Counted from the stretch's first letter, positions 1 to 6,604 are shown. The stretch: DNA of 8,952 nucleotides from Desulfovibrio desulfuricans (GCA_003251995.1 QKDT01000029.1:1-8952); one strand, 5' to 3'. A program made the numbers and translations. The notes: generated by a model not told the origin, from the letters alone.

Positions 1-785
1 ATGAAGGCCACAGTCATAATTTCAACAAAACCAAGGGCAATGCCCCCGATAACAGCGCCCTGAATGGAGCCAATGCCGCCAAACACAGCGGCAATAAAGG
101 CCTTAAGACCAGGCATGATACCCATGTAGGGGTGAACCTGCGGGTAACGCAAGGCCCACATGATGCCAGAGGCAGCAGCCAGCGCAGAACCGATACCAAA
201 AGTAAGGGCAATGATGTTGTCCACTCGCACGCCCAAAAGGCGTGTAGTTTCAATATCTTTTGAAATGGCGCGCATGGCGAGGCCAGGCTTTGTGCGGTAC
301 ACAACATACAAAAGCACTGCCACAAGCACGATGGTCATAACCGGCACAAAGGCCGTCAGCGGCAAAATACGCACGCCGCCAAGTTGCCATTCGGAAACCA
401 GCCACTCGGGCTGCAGCACGGGGCGAGGCTGACCGGTAAAGACCACCACGGCGAGGCTTTCAATAAAAAATGACACGGCAATGGCGCTGATGAGCGCCGA
501 AATACGCGGGGCATCGCGCAGGGGTCTGTAGGCGATTCTTTCCACAAGAATACCGAGCGCACTGGCGCCAAGCACGGCGACAACAGCGGCTACCCCCCAG
601 GGCCAGCCAAAAGCGAACGTGCCAAAAAAGACAAAGTACGCGCCAATCATCAAAATATCGCCATGGGCAAAGTTGATGAGGCGCAGGATGCCGTAAACCA
701 TGGTGTAGCCGATGGCAATCAGCGCATACAGCGATCCAAGGGTCAGGGCGTTAAAACAATGCTGCAAAAACATGTCAAGGCTCAT
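1..785 (-). CDS. livH: Branched-chain amino acid ABC transporter permease LivH (3' end outside window)
   Basis: Inner-membrane permease subunit of the high-affinity leucine/isoleucine/valine importer, which works with LivM, the ATPases LivG/LivF and the binding protein LivK. I translated 261 codons from the ATG at 785. The protein opens with MSLDMFLQH, then has the family hallmark LYALIAIGYTMVYGILRLIN followed by FAHGD, and later RAISKDIETTRLLGV, IALTFGIGSALAAASGIMWA and KAFIAAVFGGIGSI, all typical of LivH. Most of the chain is hydrophobic membrane helix. The start is supported by GAGGT (791-795) five bases upstream; a second in-frame ATG at 773 lacks such a site. About 40 residues of a normal LivH of roughly 300 residues are missing past the left edge. 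It lies 124 bp downstream of livK, with a terminator hairpin between, so it is probably expressed by read-through from the livK promoter. The identification is secure; transport specificity within the branched-chain class is inferred. Confidence 0.95.
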   Translation of the reverse strand, partial: MSLDMFLQHCFNALTLGSLYALIAIGYTMVYGILRLINFAHGDILMIGAYFVFFGTFAFGWPWGVAAVVAVLGASALGILVERIAYRPLRDAPRISALISAIAVSFFIESLAVVVFTGQPRPVLQPEWLVSEWQLGGVRILPLTAFVPVMTIVLVAVLLYVVYRTKPGLAMRAISKDIETTRLLGVRVDNIIALTFGIGSALAAASGIMWALRYPQVHPYMGIMPGLKAFIAAVFGGIGSIQGAVIGGIALGFVEIMTVAF

Positions 786-849
786 GGGCCACCTCAGCGC
801 CTCGCAACGGACAAAAGGCCCAAAAAGGCCCCTCCGCTCGAACAGCGGC

Positions 850-893
850 AAAAAAATGAAAAAAAGCACCCCGCGGCGAATATCGCCGCGGGG
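850..893 (-). terminator. Intrinsic terminator between livK and livH
   Basis: Read on the minus strand, an 11-bp perfect GC-rich stem (arms 869-879 and 883-893) closes a 3-nt loop and is followed by TGC and two T-runs (complement of 851-865). It begins 17 bases past the livK stop. As livH follows in the same direction without a clear promoter of its own, it probably acts as a partial terminator giving more LivK than permease. A weaker hairpin (834-838 with 844-848) lies just downstream. Confidence 0.85.
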
Positions 894-909
894 TTGATCT
901 GGAGCTTAC

Positions 910-2055
910 TTATTTGGGGGTAACTTCACCCACGTAAACGCGCTTGCCATCTTTGTATTCAATGATGCCCACGGGCATTTCTGCGTCATGGGTCTTATTG
1001 ATGGTCAGCATGCCCAGGGCGGTGGGCAGGTTCTTGGTTTCAGCAAGGGCCTTGGCGATAGCCTTGGGATCAGAAGAATTGGCACGCTTGATAGCGTCAA
1101 GGATCAGGAAGTAGGTGTTGTAGCCAAGAGCGCCGTTAACGTTGGTTTCCTTGTCAGGATAGGCGGTCTTCCAAGCTTCGGTGAAGCGCTTGGCAGCGGG
1201 GCTCATGTTGGGCATGGCGGGGTCGTAGGGGAAGGTGGTGTGCAGGAAGCCTTCCGCAGCCTTGCCGCCCAGCTTGAGGGTGTCGGGGTTATCCATGGCG
1301 TCCGCGCCCATCAGGCGGAACTTGGCGCCCAGTTCGCGGGCCTGCTTCATGATGATGGCGCCTTCAGCAAAGTAGGCGGGCATGAAAACGATGTCAGGCT
1401 TTTTGGCAATGAGTTCGGTAAGCTGGGCGGTAAAGTCCTGGTCGCCGGAGCTGTACTTAAGGGTAGCAACAACTTCGCCGCCAAGCTTCTTGAAATCGCG
1501 GGTAAAGAAGCTGGAAAGGCCCACGGCGTAGTCGCTGGTCATGTCCATGAGCACGGCGGCCTTGCGGAAGCCGAGGGTATCATAGGCATAGGTAGCGGCG
1601 GCAGCGCCCTGGTAAGGATCGATAAAGCAGGCGCGGAAGTAGTACTTCTTGCCCTGGGTCACAAGGGGGTTGGTGCAAGAGGTGCCCACGCCGGGAACAG
1701 CGGCCTTTTCAGCCACTTCGGCGCCAGCCATGGCAAGGGAAGAACCGTAGGTGCCGATCAGGGCCACGACCTTGTCGCGTTCCACAAGGCGCTTAACGGC
1801 GTTGGCAGATTCAACTTTGTCAGACTTGTTGTCCACCACCACGAGTTCAACGGGGCGGTCGAGAGCCTTGGGCATTTCCTTGTGGGCAAGACGCACGCCC
1901 TCAAGTTCAAGCTGGCCGCCAAAGGCATTCTGCCCGGTCAGGGGAAGGTATACGCCGATTTTGATGGGAGTGGCATCAGCCGCAAGCGCCTGCCCGGCAA
2001 CGCCGAAAGTCAGCGCCAGACCAGCCAGCGCGGCAACAAATTTACCCAGTTTCAT
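910..2055 (-). CDS. livK: Branched-chain amino acid ABC transporter, periplasmic binding protein
   Basis: Periplasmic solute-binding protein that captures leucine, isoleucine or valine and delivers it to the LivHMGF importer. The 381-residue product starts with a clear Sec signal peptide (MKLGKFVAALAGLALTF, cleavage probably after A-L-A at about residue 25). The mature part opens with IKIGVYLPLTGQNAFGGQ, the first strand of the type I periplasmic binding fold, and continues with RLVERDKVVALIGTYGSS and a second lobe (AVLMDMTSDYAVGLSSFF, DIVFMPAYFAEG, ALGYNTYFLILDAIKRA). Two cysteines, C127 and C143, could form a disulfide in the periplasm. The start is fixed by GGAGGG at 2061-2066, five bases upstream. 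Upstream sits a good sigma70-like promoter, and a terminator follows the gene. Downstream livH makes the transporter assignment firm. Related binding proteins can carry amides or aromatic acids, so the exact ligand is inferred. Confidence 0.95.
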   Translation of the reverse strand: MKLGKFVAALAGLALTFGVAGQALAADATPIKIGVYLPLTGQNAFGGQLELEGVRLAHKEMPKALDRPVELVVVDNKSDKVESANAVKRLVERDKVVALIGTYGSSLAMAGAEVAEKAAVPGVGTSCTNPLVTQGKKYYFRACFIDPYQGAAAATYAYDTLGFRKAAVLMDMTSDYAVGLSSFFTRDFKKLGGEVVATLKYSSGDQDFTAQLTELIAKKPDIVFMPAYFAEGAIIMKQARELGAKFRLMGADAMDNPDTLKLGGKAAEGFLHTTFPYDPAMPNMSPAAKRFTEAWKTAYPDKETNVNGALGYNTYFLILDAIKRANSSDPKAIAKALAETKNLPTALGMLTINKTHDAEMPVGIIEYKDGKRVYVGEVTPK

Positions 2056-2118
2056 CCTAACCCTCCAAAAGGTTGTGCGTTCAGAACGGCCTTTTACTCT
2101 ATGGGCCGGTCGTACCCT

Positions 2119-2147
2119 ATCATACCCGAGTTGCCGCCGGGCTGCAA
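2119..2147 (-). promoter_or_regulatory. Sigma70-type promoter of livK
   Basis: On the minus strand, a -35 box TTGCAG (complement of 2142-2147) and a -10 box TATGAT (complement of 2119-2124) are separated by exactly 17 bp. Transcription would start near 2112, giving a leader of about 57 nt. A short hairpin in the leader (2087-2091 with 2104-2108) is too weak to call regulatory. The promoter starts only about 27 bp beyond the stop of the upstream ycaO-family gene. Confidence 0.7.
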
Positions 2148-2173
2148 TTCCATTTAGCTATCCCTTTGCCAAC

Positions 2174-3988
2174 TCACAGGCAACACGCTGCATAACGCGC
2201 AAAAAGACGCGCGTCAGGCCTTGAAAATCTGTCCCACTCCGCCGTCAGGGCGAGGCCGGGCACTATGGCTCTGACCACGGGAATATCAAAATCATTACGG
2301 GTCAAATCCACATAAAGAGGACTTCTGCCGTGCGCCAACAGCACCGACTCAAGCAGCCGACGATTGGCGCGGGGGGAGGGCAGGCTGTAATTCGGCAAAT
2401 CCTCTAACACACGAAGAGGTAATCCGGCTAGTCCTACTCCAGAAGAAAATGGCGGATTTTTCTGCGAGGTTGAATAGGGCCAAGGCGTTTCGGTAAGTGC
2501 AGCCAGGGCCGCCCGCGCACCGCAAAGGTTGGCACCAGTGGCCCTCGCCACGCTGCCATCACGCCCGGTGACAAAGCACTGGTATACCGGCAGGCCCAAC
2601 TCCGTAGTCAAATCCTGAAACTGTACGCGAATGCCGCAAGCGGCATAATCGTCCAGCAACGACTGAATCAACTGGTCGCGGCTGCGTAGCGTAAAACAAC
2701 GGGTACGGCTATAGGGAGTGGTGGCCTCGGCATCGCGCTCTGCAATTTCTGTAAGGGCTGCAACCACAGCTTCATCCATAATATTGCCCGAGGCAAGGCC
2801 GGTCGATCCACCGGCAAGAAACAGCGCCTGCTCATCCAGGTTACAGAATAAAAAGACCGCCTGGGCAGGCACCAAAACCGTGGCCCCCGCCGCGTCAACT
2901 GCTGGCAGCCAGTGTAGGGGCTCATCATTATAAGGCGCCTCCAACGGCAGCAGATTGGGATCTAGCGCCGCCCTGCCCTGCTCCGCAAGCTCTGAAAAAC
3001 GCGCCAGCGTCAGGGGCAGCTTATTTTTGCGACCAAGAATCGCATCGCCTTTTTCTGCCGAACCCTCGGCGGGCCCAACGCTCACATAGGTGCTGGCGCG
3101 CTCTACGATTTCCATGGCGTATGAAGCACGCGCTGCCGCCAGCGACAGACCACGCCCGTAGGCGGTGGCCTTGCCCCTCAGGGTATGCCGCACAGTGCCG
3201 CTGGCAACGCTTATATCCACCTGCCAGCCGCGCAGCAGTGCAATGGGCGAAAGCGACGCCTCGTGGCGCATTTCCGGGCCATCCACAACACCAGCTTCCA
3301 TCAACGCGTCCATGGCGCGCAAATATGTTTCCTGCGCCGGGGGGCGCTCCCAGGGTCCATACCCTTCTTCCTTGAATTCTTCGTACTGACGGGCCAGCTC
3401 TCCCGCGCTAGCAGCCATGCGCCGGGCTATGGCATCGAGCTGCTCTGCGCTGAACATGGGGGGAATGCCCGTTTCGTCAGGCCGGGGCAGCGAATGATGA
3501 TCGCAAATATTGGCCCGAAACAGGGCGCTCCAGGCCGCGGCGGTATTGTGGTCTGGCAGAGTTGCAGCCCTCAGGTATACGGCAGGGCTGTAAGCCGCCA
3601 GCCGCGCTGCAGCATCTGATGGAAACGATGCGCAAACCCCTTGCCCCAGATCAACAACATCTGCGGCGAGTAGTGCGCATTCCGCCAGCAGCGCTGCCAA
3701 TACGGGCCGGGTAAACACGTCTTGCGCGGCATCATAGCACTGGGCGGCAAGAGCGCTCAACTCGCCCTGCTCTTTGGATGCAAGCAAACGCAAAAGATGC
3801 AGATGCAGAAAATCATCCATGGGCGCGGCCTCAAGCCGCTCAAGGGCGCTGTCAAAGCTCAGGGCTTCGGGCGGAACACAAGAAAAGTAGCCGGTTGTGG
3901 CCTGCGTTTGCTCGTGGGTATAGGCATAATCCAGCATTGGCAAAACATCCGATGCAGGAAAATTTTTTGAAGTATTGTCGTTTTCCAT
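2174..3988 (-). CDS. YcaO-domain protein with long N-terminal extension
   Basis: YcaO proteins use ATP to activate amide backbones (azoline or thioamide formation in peptides and proteins) or, in E. coli, assist RimO in methylthiolating ribosomal protein S12. Here the YcaO domain spans about residues 240-585 of 604. GKATAYGRGLSLAAARAS (272-289) with MEIVERA (292-298) matches the first nucleotide-binding block, GGSTGLASGN plus ALTEIAERDA (393-420) the second, and DLTRNDFDIPVVRAIVPGLA (561-580) the conserved C-terminal strand. The first block has YGRG where many members have SxGKG. Residues 1-230 are alanine/leucine-rich and look helical, possibly TPR-like, but I do not recognise them. The chain ends ARYAACCL, without the PxPxP tail of RiPP cyclodehydratases. 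Start: ATG 3988, preceded only by a weak GTGGTGG. It follows the rpsI terminators and precedes livK; no precursor peptide, TfuA or dehydrogenase is visible. The domain call is firm; the substrate is unknown. Confidence 0.85.
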   Translation of the reverse strand: MENDNTSKNFPASDVLPMLDYAYTHEQTQATTGYFSCVPPEALSFDSALERLEAAPMDDFLHLHLLRLLASKEQGELSALAAQCYDAAQDVFTRPVLAALLAECALLAADVVDLGQGVCASFPSDAAARLAAYSPAVYLRAATLPDHNTAAAWSALFRANICDHHSLPRPDETGIPPMFSAEQLDAIARRMAASAGELARQYEEFKEEGYGPWERPPAQETYLRAMDALMEAGVVDGPEMRHEASLSPIALLRGWQVDISVASGTVRHTLRGKATAYGRGLSLAAARASYAMEIVERASTYVSVGPAEGSAEKGDAILGRKNKLPLTLARFSELAEQGRAALDPNLLPLEAPYNDEPLHWLPAVDAAGATVLVPAQAVFLFCNLDEQALFLAGGSTGLASGNIMDEAVVAALTEIAERDAEATTPYSRTRCFTLRSRDQLIQSLLDDYAACGIRVQFQDLTTELGLPVYQCFVTGRDGSVARATGANLCGARAALAALTETPWPYSTSQKNPPFSSGVGLAGLPLRVLEDLPNYSLPSPRANRRLLESVLLAHGRSPLYVDLTRNDFDIPVVRAIVPGLALTAEWDRFSRPDARLFARYAACCL

Positions 3989-4080
3989 AACACCACCACA
4001 AAGGCGGCACTCGCACTGAGTAACCGGGGTTTAAATAGATGCGGCCCAGATATTCATACAAAAACACTTGGTATAGCCGC

Positions 4081-4110
4081 AAAAAAAAGCGGGCCGACAA
4101 GCGACCCGCT
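4081..4110 (-). terminator. Second of two tandem terminators after rpsI
   Basis: On the minus strand, arms 4102-4110 and 4088-4096 form a 9-bp stem with one G-T wobble around a 5-nt loop (4097-4101), followed directly by a run of eight T (complement of 4081-4088). It lies immediately downstream of another intrinsic terminator, so transcripts from rplM-rpsI should be stopped efficiently before the YcaO gene. Confidence 0.85.
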
Positions 4111-4111
4111 C

Positions 4112-4146
4112 AAAAAAAAGGAAGCCCTCCCAAGGAGAGGGCTTCC
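4112..4146 (-). terminator. First of two tandem terminators after rpsI
   Basis: On the minus strand, a perfect 10-bp stem (arms 4137-4146 and 4120-4129, loop 4130-4136) is followed by eight T (complement of 4112-4119). It starts 11 bases after the rpsI stop and is a textbook intrinsic terminator for the rplM-rpsI operon. Confidence 0.92.
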
Positions 4147-4157
4147 ATAAAGGCATA

Positions 4158-4550
4158 TTAACGCTTGGAGTACTGGTACCGAGCGCGGGCAGCGCGCAGA
4201 CCGTACTTTTTACGTTCTTTCTTGCGGGCATCGCGGGTAAGGAAGCCAGCTTTCTTGAGCATGGGACGCAGAGCCGGATCAACCAGAAGCAGCGCACGGG
4301 AAATACCGTGGCGCACGGCTTCAGCCTGACCGGTAACGCCGCCGCCGGCAACGTTCACGCGGATGTCAAACTTGTCAGCCAGCTTGGCAAGCACCAGGGG
4401 CTGACGGATGATCATCTGAAGGGTCTTACGAGGAAAGTAATCCTCAAAGTTACGCCCGTTCACCGTGATGCCGCCGGAACCGGCGTAGATGCGGGTACGG
4501 GCCGTGGCGGTCTTGCGGCGGCCGGTGCCGTATTCAAATTTCTCGCTCAT
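4158..4550 (-). CDS. rpsI: 30S ribosomal protein S9 (uS9)
   Basis: Component of the 30S subunit head; its basic C-terminal tail reaches toward the P-site tRNA. The 130-residue product has the normal family length and shows YGTGRRKTATARTRIY (7-22), then GGITVNGRNFEDYFPRKTLQ, VNVAGGGVTGQAEAVRHGISRALL, the LKKAGFLTRDARKKERKKYG block, and ends YQYSKR with the conserved basic tip. Start ATG 4550 has AAGGAG (4560-4565) nine bases upstream, and that SD overlaps the TAA stop of rplM, so the two genes are probably translationally linked. It is the last gene of the classic rplM-rpsI pair and is followed by two terminators. Confidence 0.99.
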   Translation of the reverse strand: MSEKFEYGTGRRKTATARTRIYAGSGGITVNGRNFEDYFPRKTLQMIIRQPLVLAKLADKFDIRVNVAGGGVTGQAEAVRHGISRALLLVDPALRPMLKKAGFLTRDARKKERKKYGLRAARARYQYSKR

Positions 4551-4563
4551 GGCTCTTTACTCC

Positions 4564-4998
4564 TTAATGCGGCAGCGTCAGCGGCTGGGGATTCTGGGCC
4601 GTATGCGGATGTTCGGACCCGGCGTAAACCTTCAGTTTCTTCAGCATGGCGCGGCCCAAACGATTCTTGGGCAGCATGCCTCGCACCGCAGCGGTAAGCA
4701 CGCGGGCGGGCTTGTCGGCCAGCATGTCGCCAAGTTGGGTGGTCTTAAGGCCGCCCACCCAGCCAGAGTGCCGGTAGTACTTTTTGTCAGTCATCTTTTT
4801 ACCGGTAACTTTAATTTTTTCGCAGTTAACAACCACGATAAAGTCACCGTTATCCATATGGGGAGCGAATTCGGGCTTATGCTTGCCGCGCAGGCGGTGG
4901 GCGATCTGGCTAGCCAGACGACCGAGCACCTGATCCTGCGCGTCAACCACGAACCATTCACGGTTGATGTCTTTGGGGGTGGGGCTGAACGTCTTCAT
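4564..4998 (-). CDS. rplM: 50S ribosomal protein L13 (uL13)
   Basis: Early-assembly protein of the 50S subunit that binds 23S rRNA. The 144-residue product is of usual length and carries the family blocks: MKTFSPTPKDINREWFVVDA, LGRLASQIAHRLRGKHKPEF, PHMDNGDFIVVVNCEKIKVTGKK, YYRHSGWVGGLK, AVRGMLPKNRLGRAMLKKLKVY and EHPHTAQNPQP near the end. Start ATG 4998 has GAGGAG (5007-5012) eight bases upstream. It is the first gene of the rplM-rpsI operon, with a 13-bp gap to rpsI that holds the rpsI ribosome-binding site. A likely promoter lies about 110 bp upstream. Confidence 0.99.
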   Translation of the reverse strand: MKTFSPTPKDINREWFVVDAQDQVLGRLASQIAHRLRGKHKPEFAPHMDNGDFIVVVNCEKIKVTGKKMTDKKYYRHSGWVGGLKTTQLGDMLADKPARVLTAAVRGMLPKNRLGRAMLKKLKVYAGSEHPHTAQNPQPLTLPH

Positions 4999-5110
4999 CG
5001 GAGTGACTCCTCACATCTGCAAATATCAGCGGCCATCACGGCAGCAAAAAGATCCATTGCGCGATGTGCCGTCGAACGGGGATGACGACAATATCGCAGT
5101 AAAGGCAGCC

Positions 5111-5139
5111 TCAATACTATAAACGCCAATAGCTGTCAA
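5111..5139 (-). promoter_or_regulatory. Candidate promoter of rplM-rpsI
   Basis: On the minus strand there is a perfect -35 consensus TTGACA (complement of 5134-5139). With 17-bp spacing the -10 would be TATTGA (complement of 5111-5116), a weak match; the adjoining AT-rich stretch TTTATAGTATTG gives no better box at good spacing. If correct, the leader is about 100 nt, long for a simple ribosomal protein operon. Confidence 0.5.
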
Positions 5140-5290
5140 GCATTCGCCCCCATTATGAGGCGAAAAACTGACCAGTTTGGCGAAACACCGCAGCACCAGG
5201 ATTCGCAGGCTGCAAAAACAACCGCAAATCTCTAATCGGGTGCGACCCGCAGCCTTGGCATACGTGGTCCTTATCCCGGCAACAGCGTTG

Positions 5291-5304
5291 AAGCTCTTGA
5301 GCTT
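5291..5304. repeat. Inverted repeat overlapping the -35 box (possible operator)
   Basis: AAGCTC-TT-GAGCTT is a perfect 6-bp inverted repeat with a 2-bp centre that covers the -35 element of the HD-gene promoter. A repressor site is possible, but 6-bp arms can arise by chance and no regulator gene is next to it. Confidence 0.35.
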
Positions 5305-5325
5305 TACCCCACTCCACTCTATAGT
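5297..5325 (+). promoter_or_regulatory. Sigma70-type promoter of the HD-domain gene
   Basis: A -35 box TTGAGC (5297-5302) and a -10 box TATAGT (5320-5325) are separated by 17 bp. Transcription would start near 5332, leaving a leader of about 34 nt before the ATG at 5366, which fits the SD-based start and argues against the longer frame opening at 5177. Confidence 0.7.
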
Positions 5326-5365
5326 GCAAACTGTTTTTTGCGACGCCAACTTTTTGGAGGCACTC

Positions 5366-6604
5366 ATGCCCGTAATTCGCAAGAACCTTCTTCAGCTTAT
5401 TTTTTCTGGTGCGTATCTGCTGCGCTGGAATGACAAGCTGCGCCCGGTGGAACTGCTGGAGATAGACAAGCAGGCACATAAAATGCTTCTTGCCTGTGTG
5501 CTCTGGCACGAAAATTCCCGCCACATGTCGGAGCCGCAACGCACGGCCCTTGCCACAGAGATCATTGAGGGCGGCCTGTTTGATTACTTTTATCGCCTCA
5601 TCATTACTGATATCAAGCCGCCAATATATTATAAGATTAAGGAAAATCCCGAGCAGTTCCGGCTGCTGACCGAGCATGTGCTTGACAGGCTTGAGCCTTC
5701 GCTTGCCCCGCTTGGCCCTTTTTGGGAACGCATGCGGCAGTGGCATGCCAACCCGGATGACGATACCCTGGCGCGCCGCATACTCACATCTGCCCACCTG
5801 TTTGCCTCACAGTGGGAATTTAGGCTTATCGAGCCCCTCAACGCTCCCTTTGACGACGAAATGGGCGACATAGGTCGGTCATTCCCCGACCGGCTGAATA
5901 CGTTTACCGACTTGCACGGCCTTGCCGCCATGCGCGGGCAGGGAACGGCATTGTCGCGCCTGGCGAACCTGTGCGGGCAGTTGCGTTTTCAGGTTCGGTG
6001 GACGCAGGCCCCGCGTATTCCCGCCACGTCGGTTCTTGGGCACATGTTTATTGTGGCAAGCTATGCCTATTGCTTCAGCCTGGCAGTTAATGCCTGCCCG
6101 GCGCGTGCAAACAACAACTTTTTTTGCGGGCTGTTCCACGACCTTCCTGAAGTGCTCACCCGCGACATCATCTCGCCGGTCAAGCAATCCATTTCAGATC
6201 TACCCAAGATCATTAAAGAATATGAGGATAAAGAACTTGATCGCCGGGTTTACGGCCCTCTGCGCGCCGAGGGTTTCACCTCGTTGGTAGAGCGAATCGA
6301 ATACTACCTTGGCGCTGCCGTTGGCTCCGAATTTCAGGAATGCGTGCGTGAAAATGGCACGATTCGGGCTGTGGATGGTTTTCAGGCGCTTGCAGAGTGC
6401 AACCGCGATGAGCTGGACCCCAAGGACGGTCAGCTCGTAAAGGTTTGCGACAATCTGGCAGCGTTTTTGGAGGCCCACAGCTCCATCCGCAACGGCGTAT
6501 CTTCCCCCCATCTGTTAGAGGCCCGTGTGCGCTTGTTGAACAGGCTGCGTGAAAATTCACCCAGCGGCCTGGGCCTGGACGCCCTGCTTGCCGATTTTGA
6601 TTAA
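5366..6604 (+). CDS. HD-domain phosphohydrolase, YfbR-like C-terminal domain
   Basis: Predicted cytoplasmic metal-dependent phosphohydrolase of 412 residues. The C-terminal half resembles YfbR, the 5'-deoxynucleotidase that removes phosphate from dNMPs: an Arg-Trp pair (R211-W212), a histidine in VLGHMF (H226), the core LFHDLPEVLTRDIISPVK (H258-D259, with E262 and D267), and a final metal-binding aspartate in VKVCDNLAAFLEA (D362). All expected metal ligands are present, so it is probably active. YfbR itself is about 200 residues; the first 200 or so residues here (FSGAYLLRWNDKLRPVE, FDYFYRLIITDIKPPIYYKI) are an extra part I cannot assign. I chose ATG 5366 because GGAGG (5356-5360) is five bases upstream and the promoter is at 5297-5325; the frame is open back to 5177 but without support. 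It diverges from rplM and is followed after 3 bp by a gene for an exported protein. The substrate is inferred from the fold only. Confidence 0.82.
   Translation: MPVIRKNLLQLIFSGAYLLRWNDKLRPVELLEIDKQAHKMLLACVLWHENSRHMSEPQRTALATEIIEGGLFDYFYRLIITDIKPPIYYKIKENPEQFRLLTEHVLDRLEPSLAPLGPFWERMRQWHANPDDDTLARRILTSAHLFASQWEFRLIEPLNAPFDDEMGDIGRSFPDRLNTFTDLHGLAAMRGQGTALSRLANLCGQLRFQVRWTQAPRIPATSVLGHMFIVASYAYCFSLAVNACPARANNNFFCGLFHDLPEVLTRDIISPVKQSISDLPKIIKEYEDKELDRRVYGPLRAEGFTSLVERIEYYLGAAVGSEFQECVRENGTIRAVDGFQALAECNRDELDPKDGQLVKVCDNLAAFLEAHSSIRNGVSSPHLLEARVRLLNRLRENSPSGLGLDALLADFD

Larger units (their letters stand above)
4999..5365. other. Divergent intergenic region between rplM and the HD-domain gene
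   Basis: A gap of 367 bp without a supported gene. It holds the rplM leader and its candidate promoter on the minus strand, and the promoter, inverted repeat and SD of the HD-domain gene on the plus strand. A small perfect hairpin (5237-5241 with 5245-5249, 3-nt loop) lies between the two promoters; its role is unknown. Open frames through the region on both strands have no credible ribosome-binding site or family signature. I found no tRNA or known riboswitch. Confidence 0.7.

Noticed and set aside
988..2157. Open frame of 389 codons on the plus strand opposite livK
   Set aside because: It is antisense to a clearly recognised gene and has a low-complexity Gly/His/Val-rich translation typical of a shadow frame, with no SD.
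4031..4060. Short minus-strand frame (MNIWAASI) upstream of the YcaO gene as a possible YcaO precursor peptide
   Set aside because: Eight codons without an SD, with none of the Cys/Ser/Thr-rich core expected of a RiPP substrate.
3989..4080. Promoter boxes for the YcaO gene (TTGTAT with TATTTA at 18 bp, or TTGCGG with TATGAA at 18 bp)
   Set aside because: Each matches the consensus only weakly and neither is clearly better, so no promoter was annotated.
5237..5249. Small hairpin CGGGT-GCG-ACCCG as a terminator
   Set aside because: No T-run follows on either strand, and it stands between divergent promoters where no transcript needs to end.
5177..5365. A 63-codon N-terminal extension of the HD-domain protein starting at ATG 5177
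   Set aside because: A good SD sits five bases before the ATG at 5366 and a promoter with 17-bp spacing lies inside the extension. The extension has no SD and no domain character.
5153..5797. Minus-strand frame of 214 codons over the start of the HD gene
   Set aside because: It overlaps a supported gene and promoter, has no recognisable motif, and runs into the rplM promoter region.
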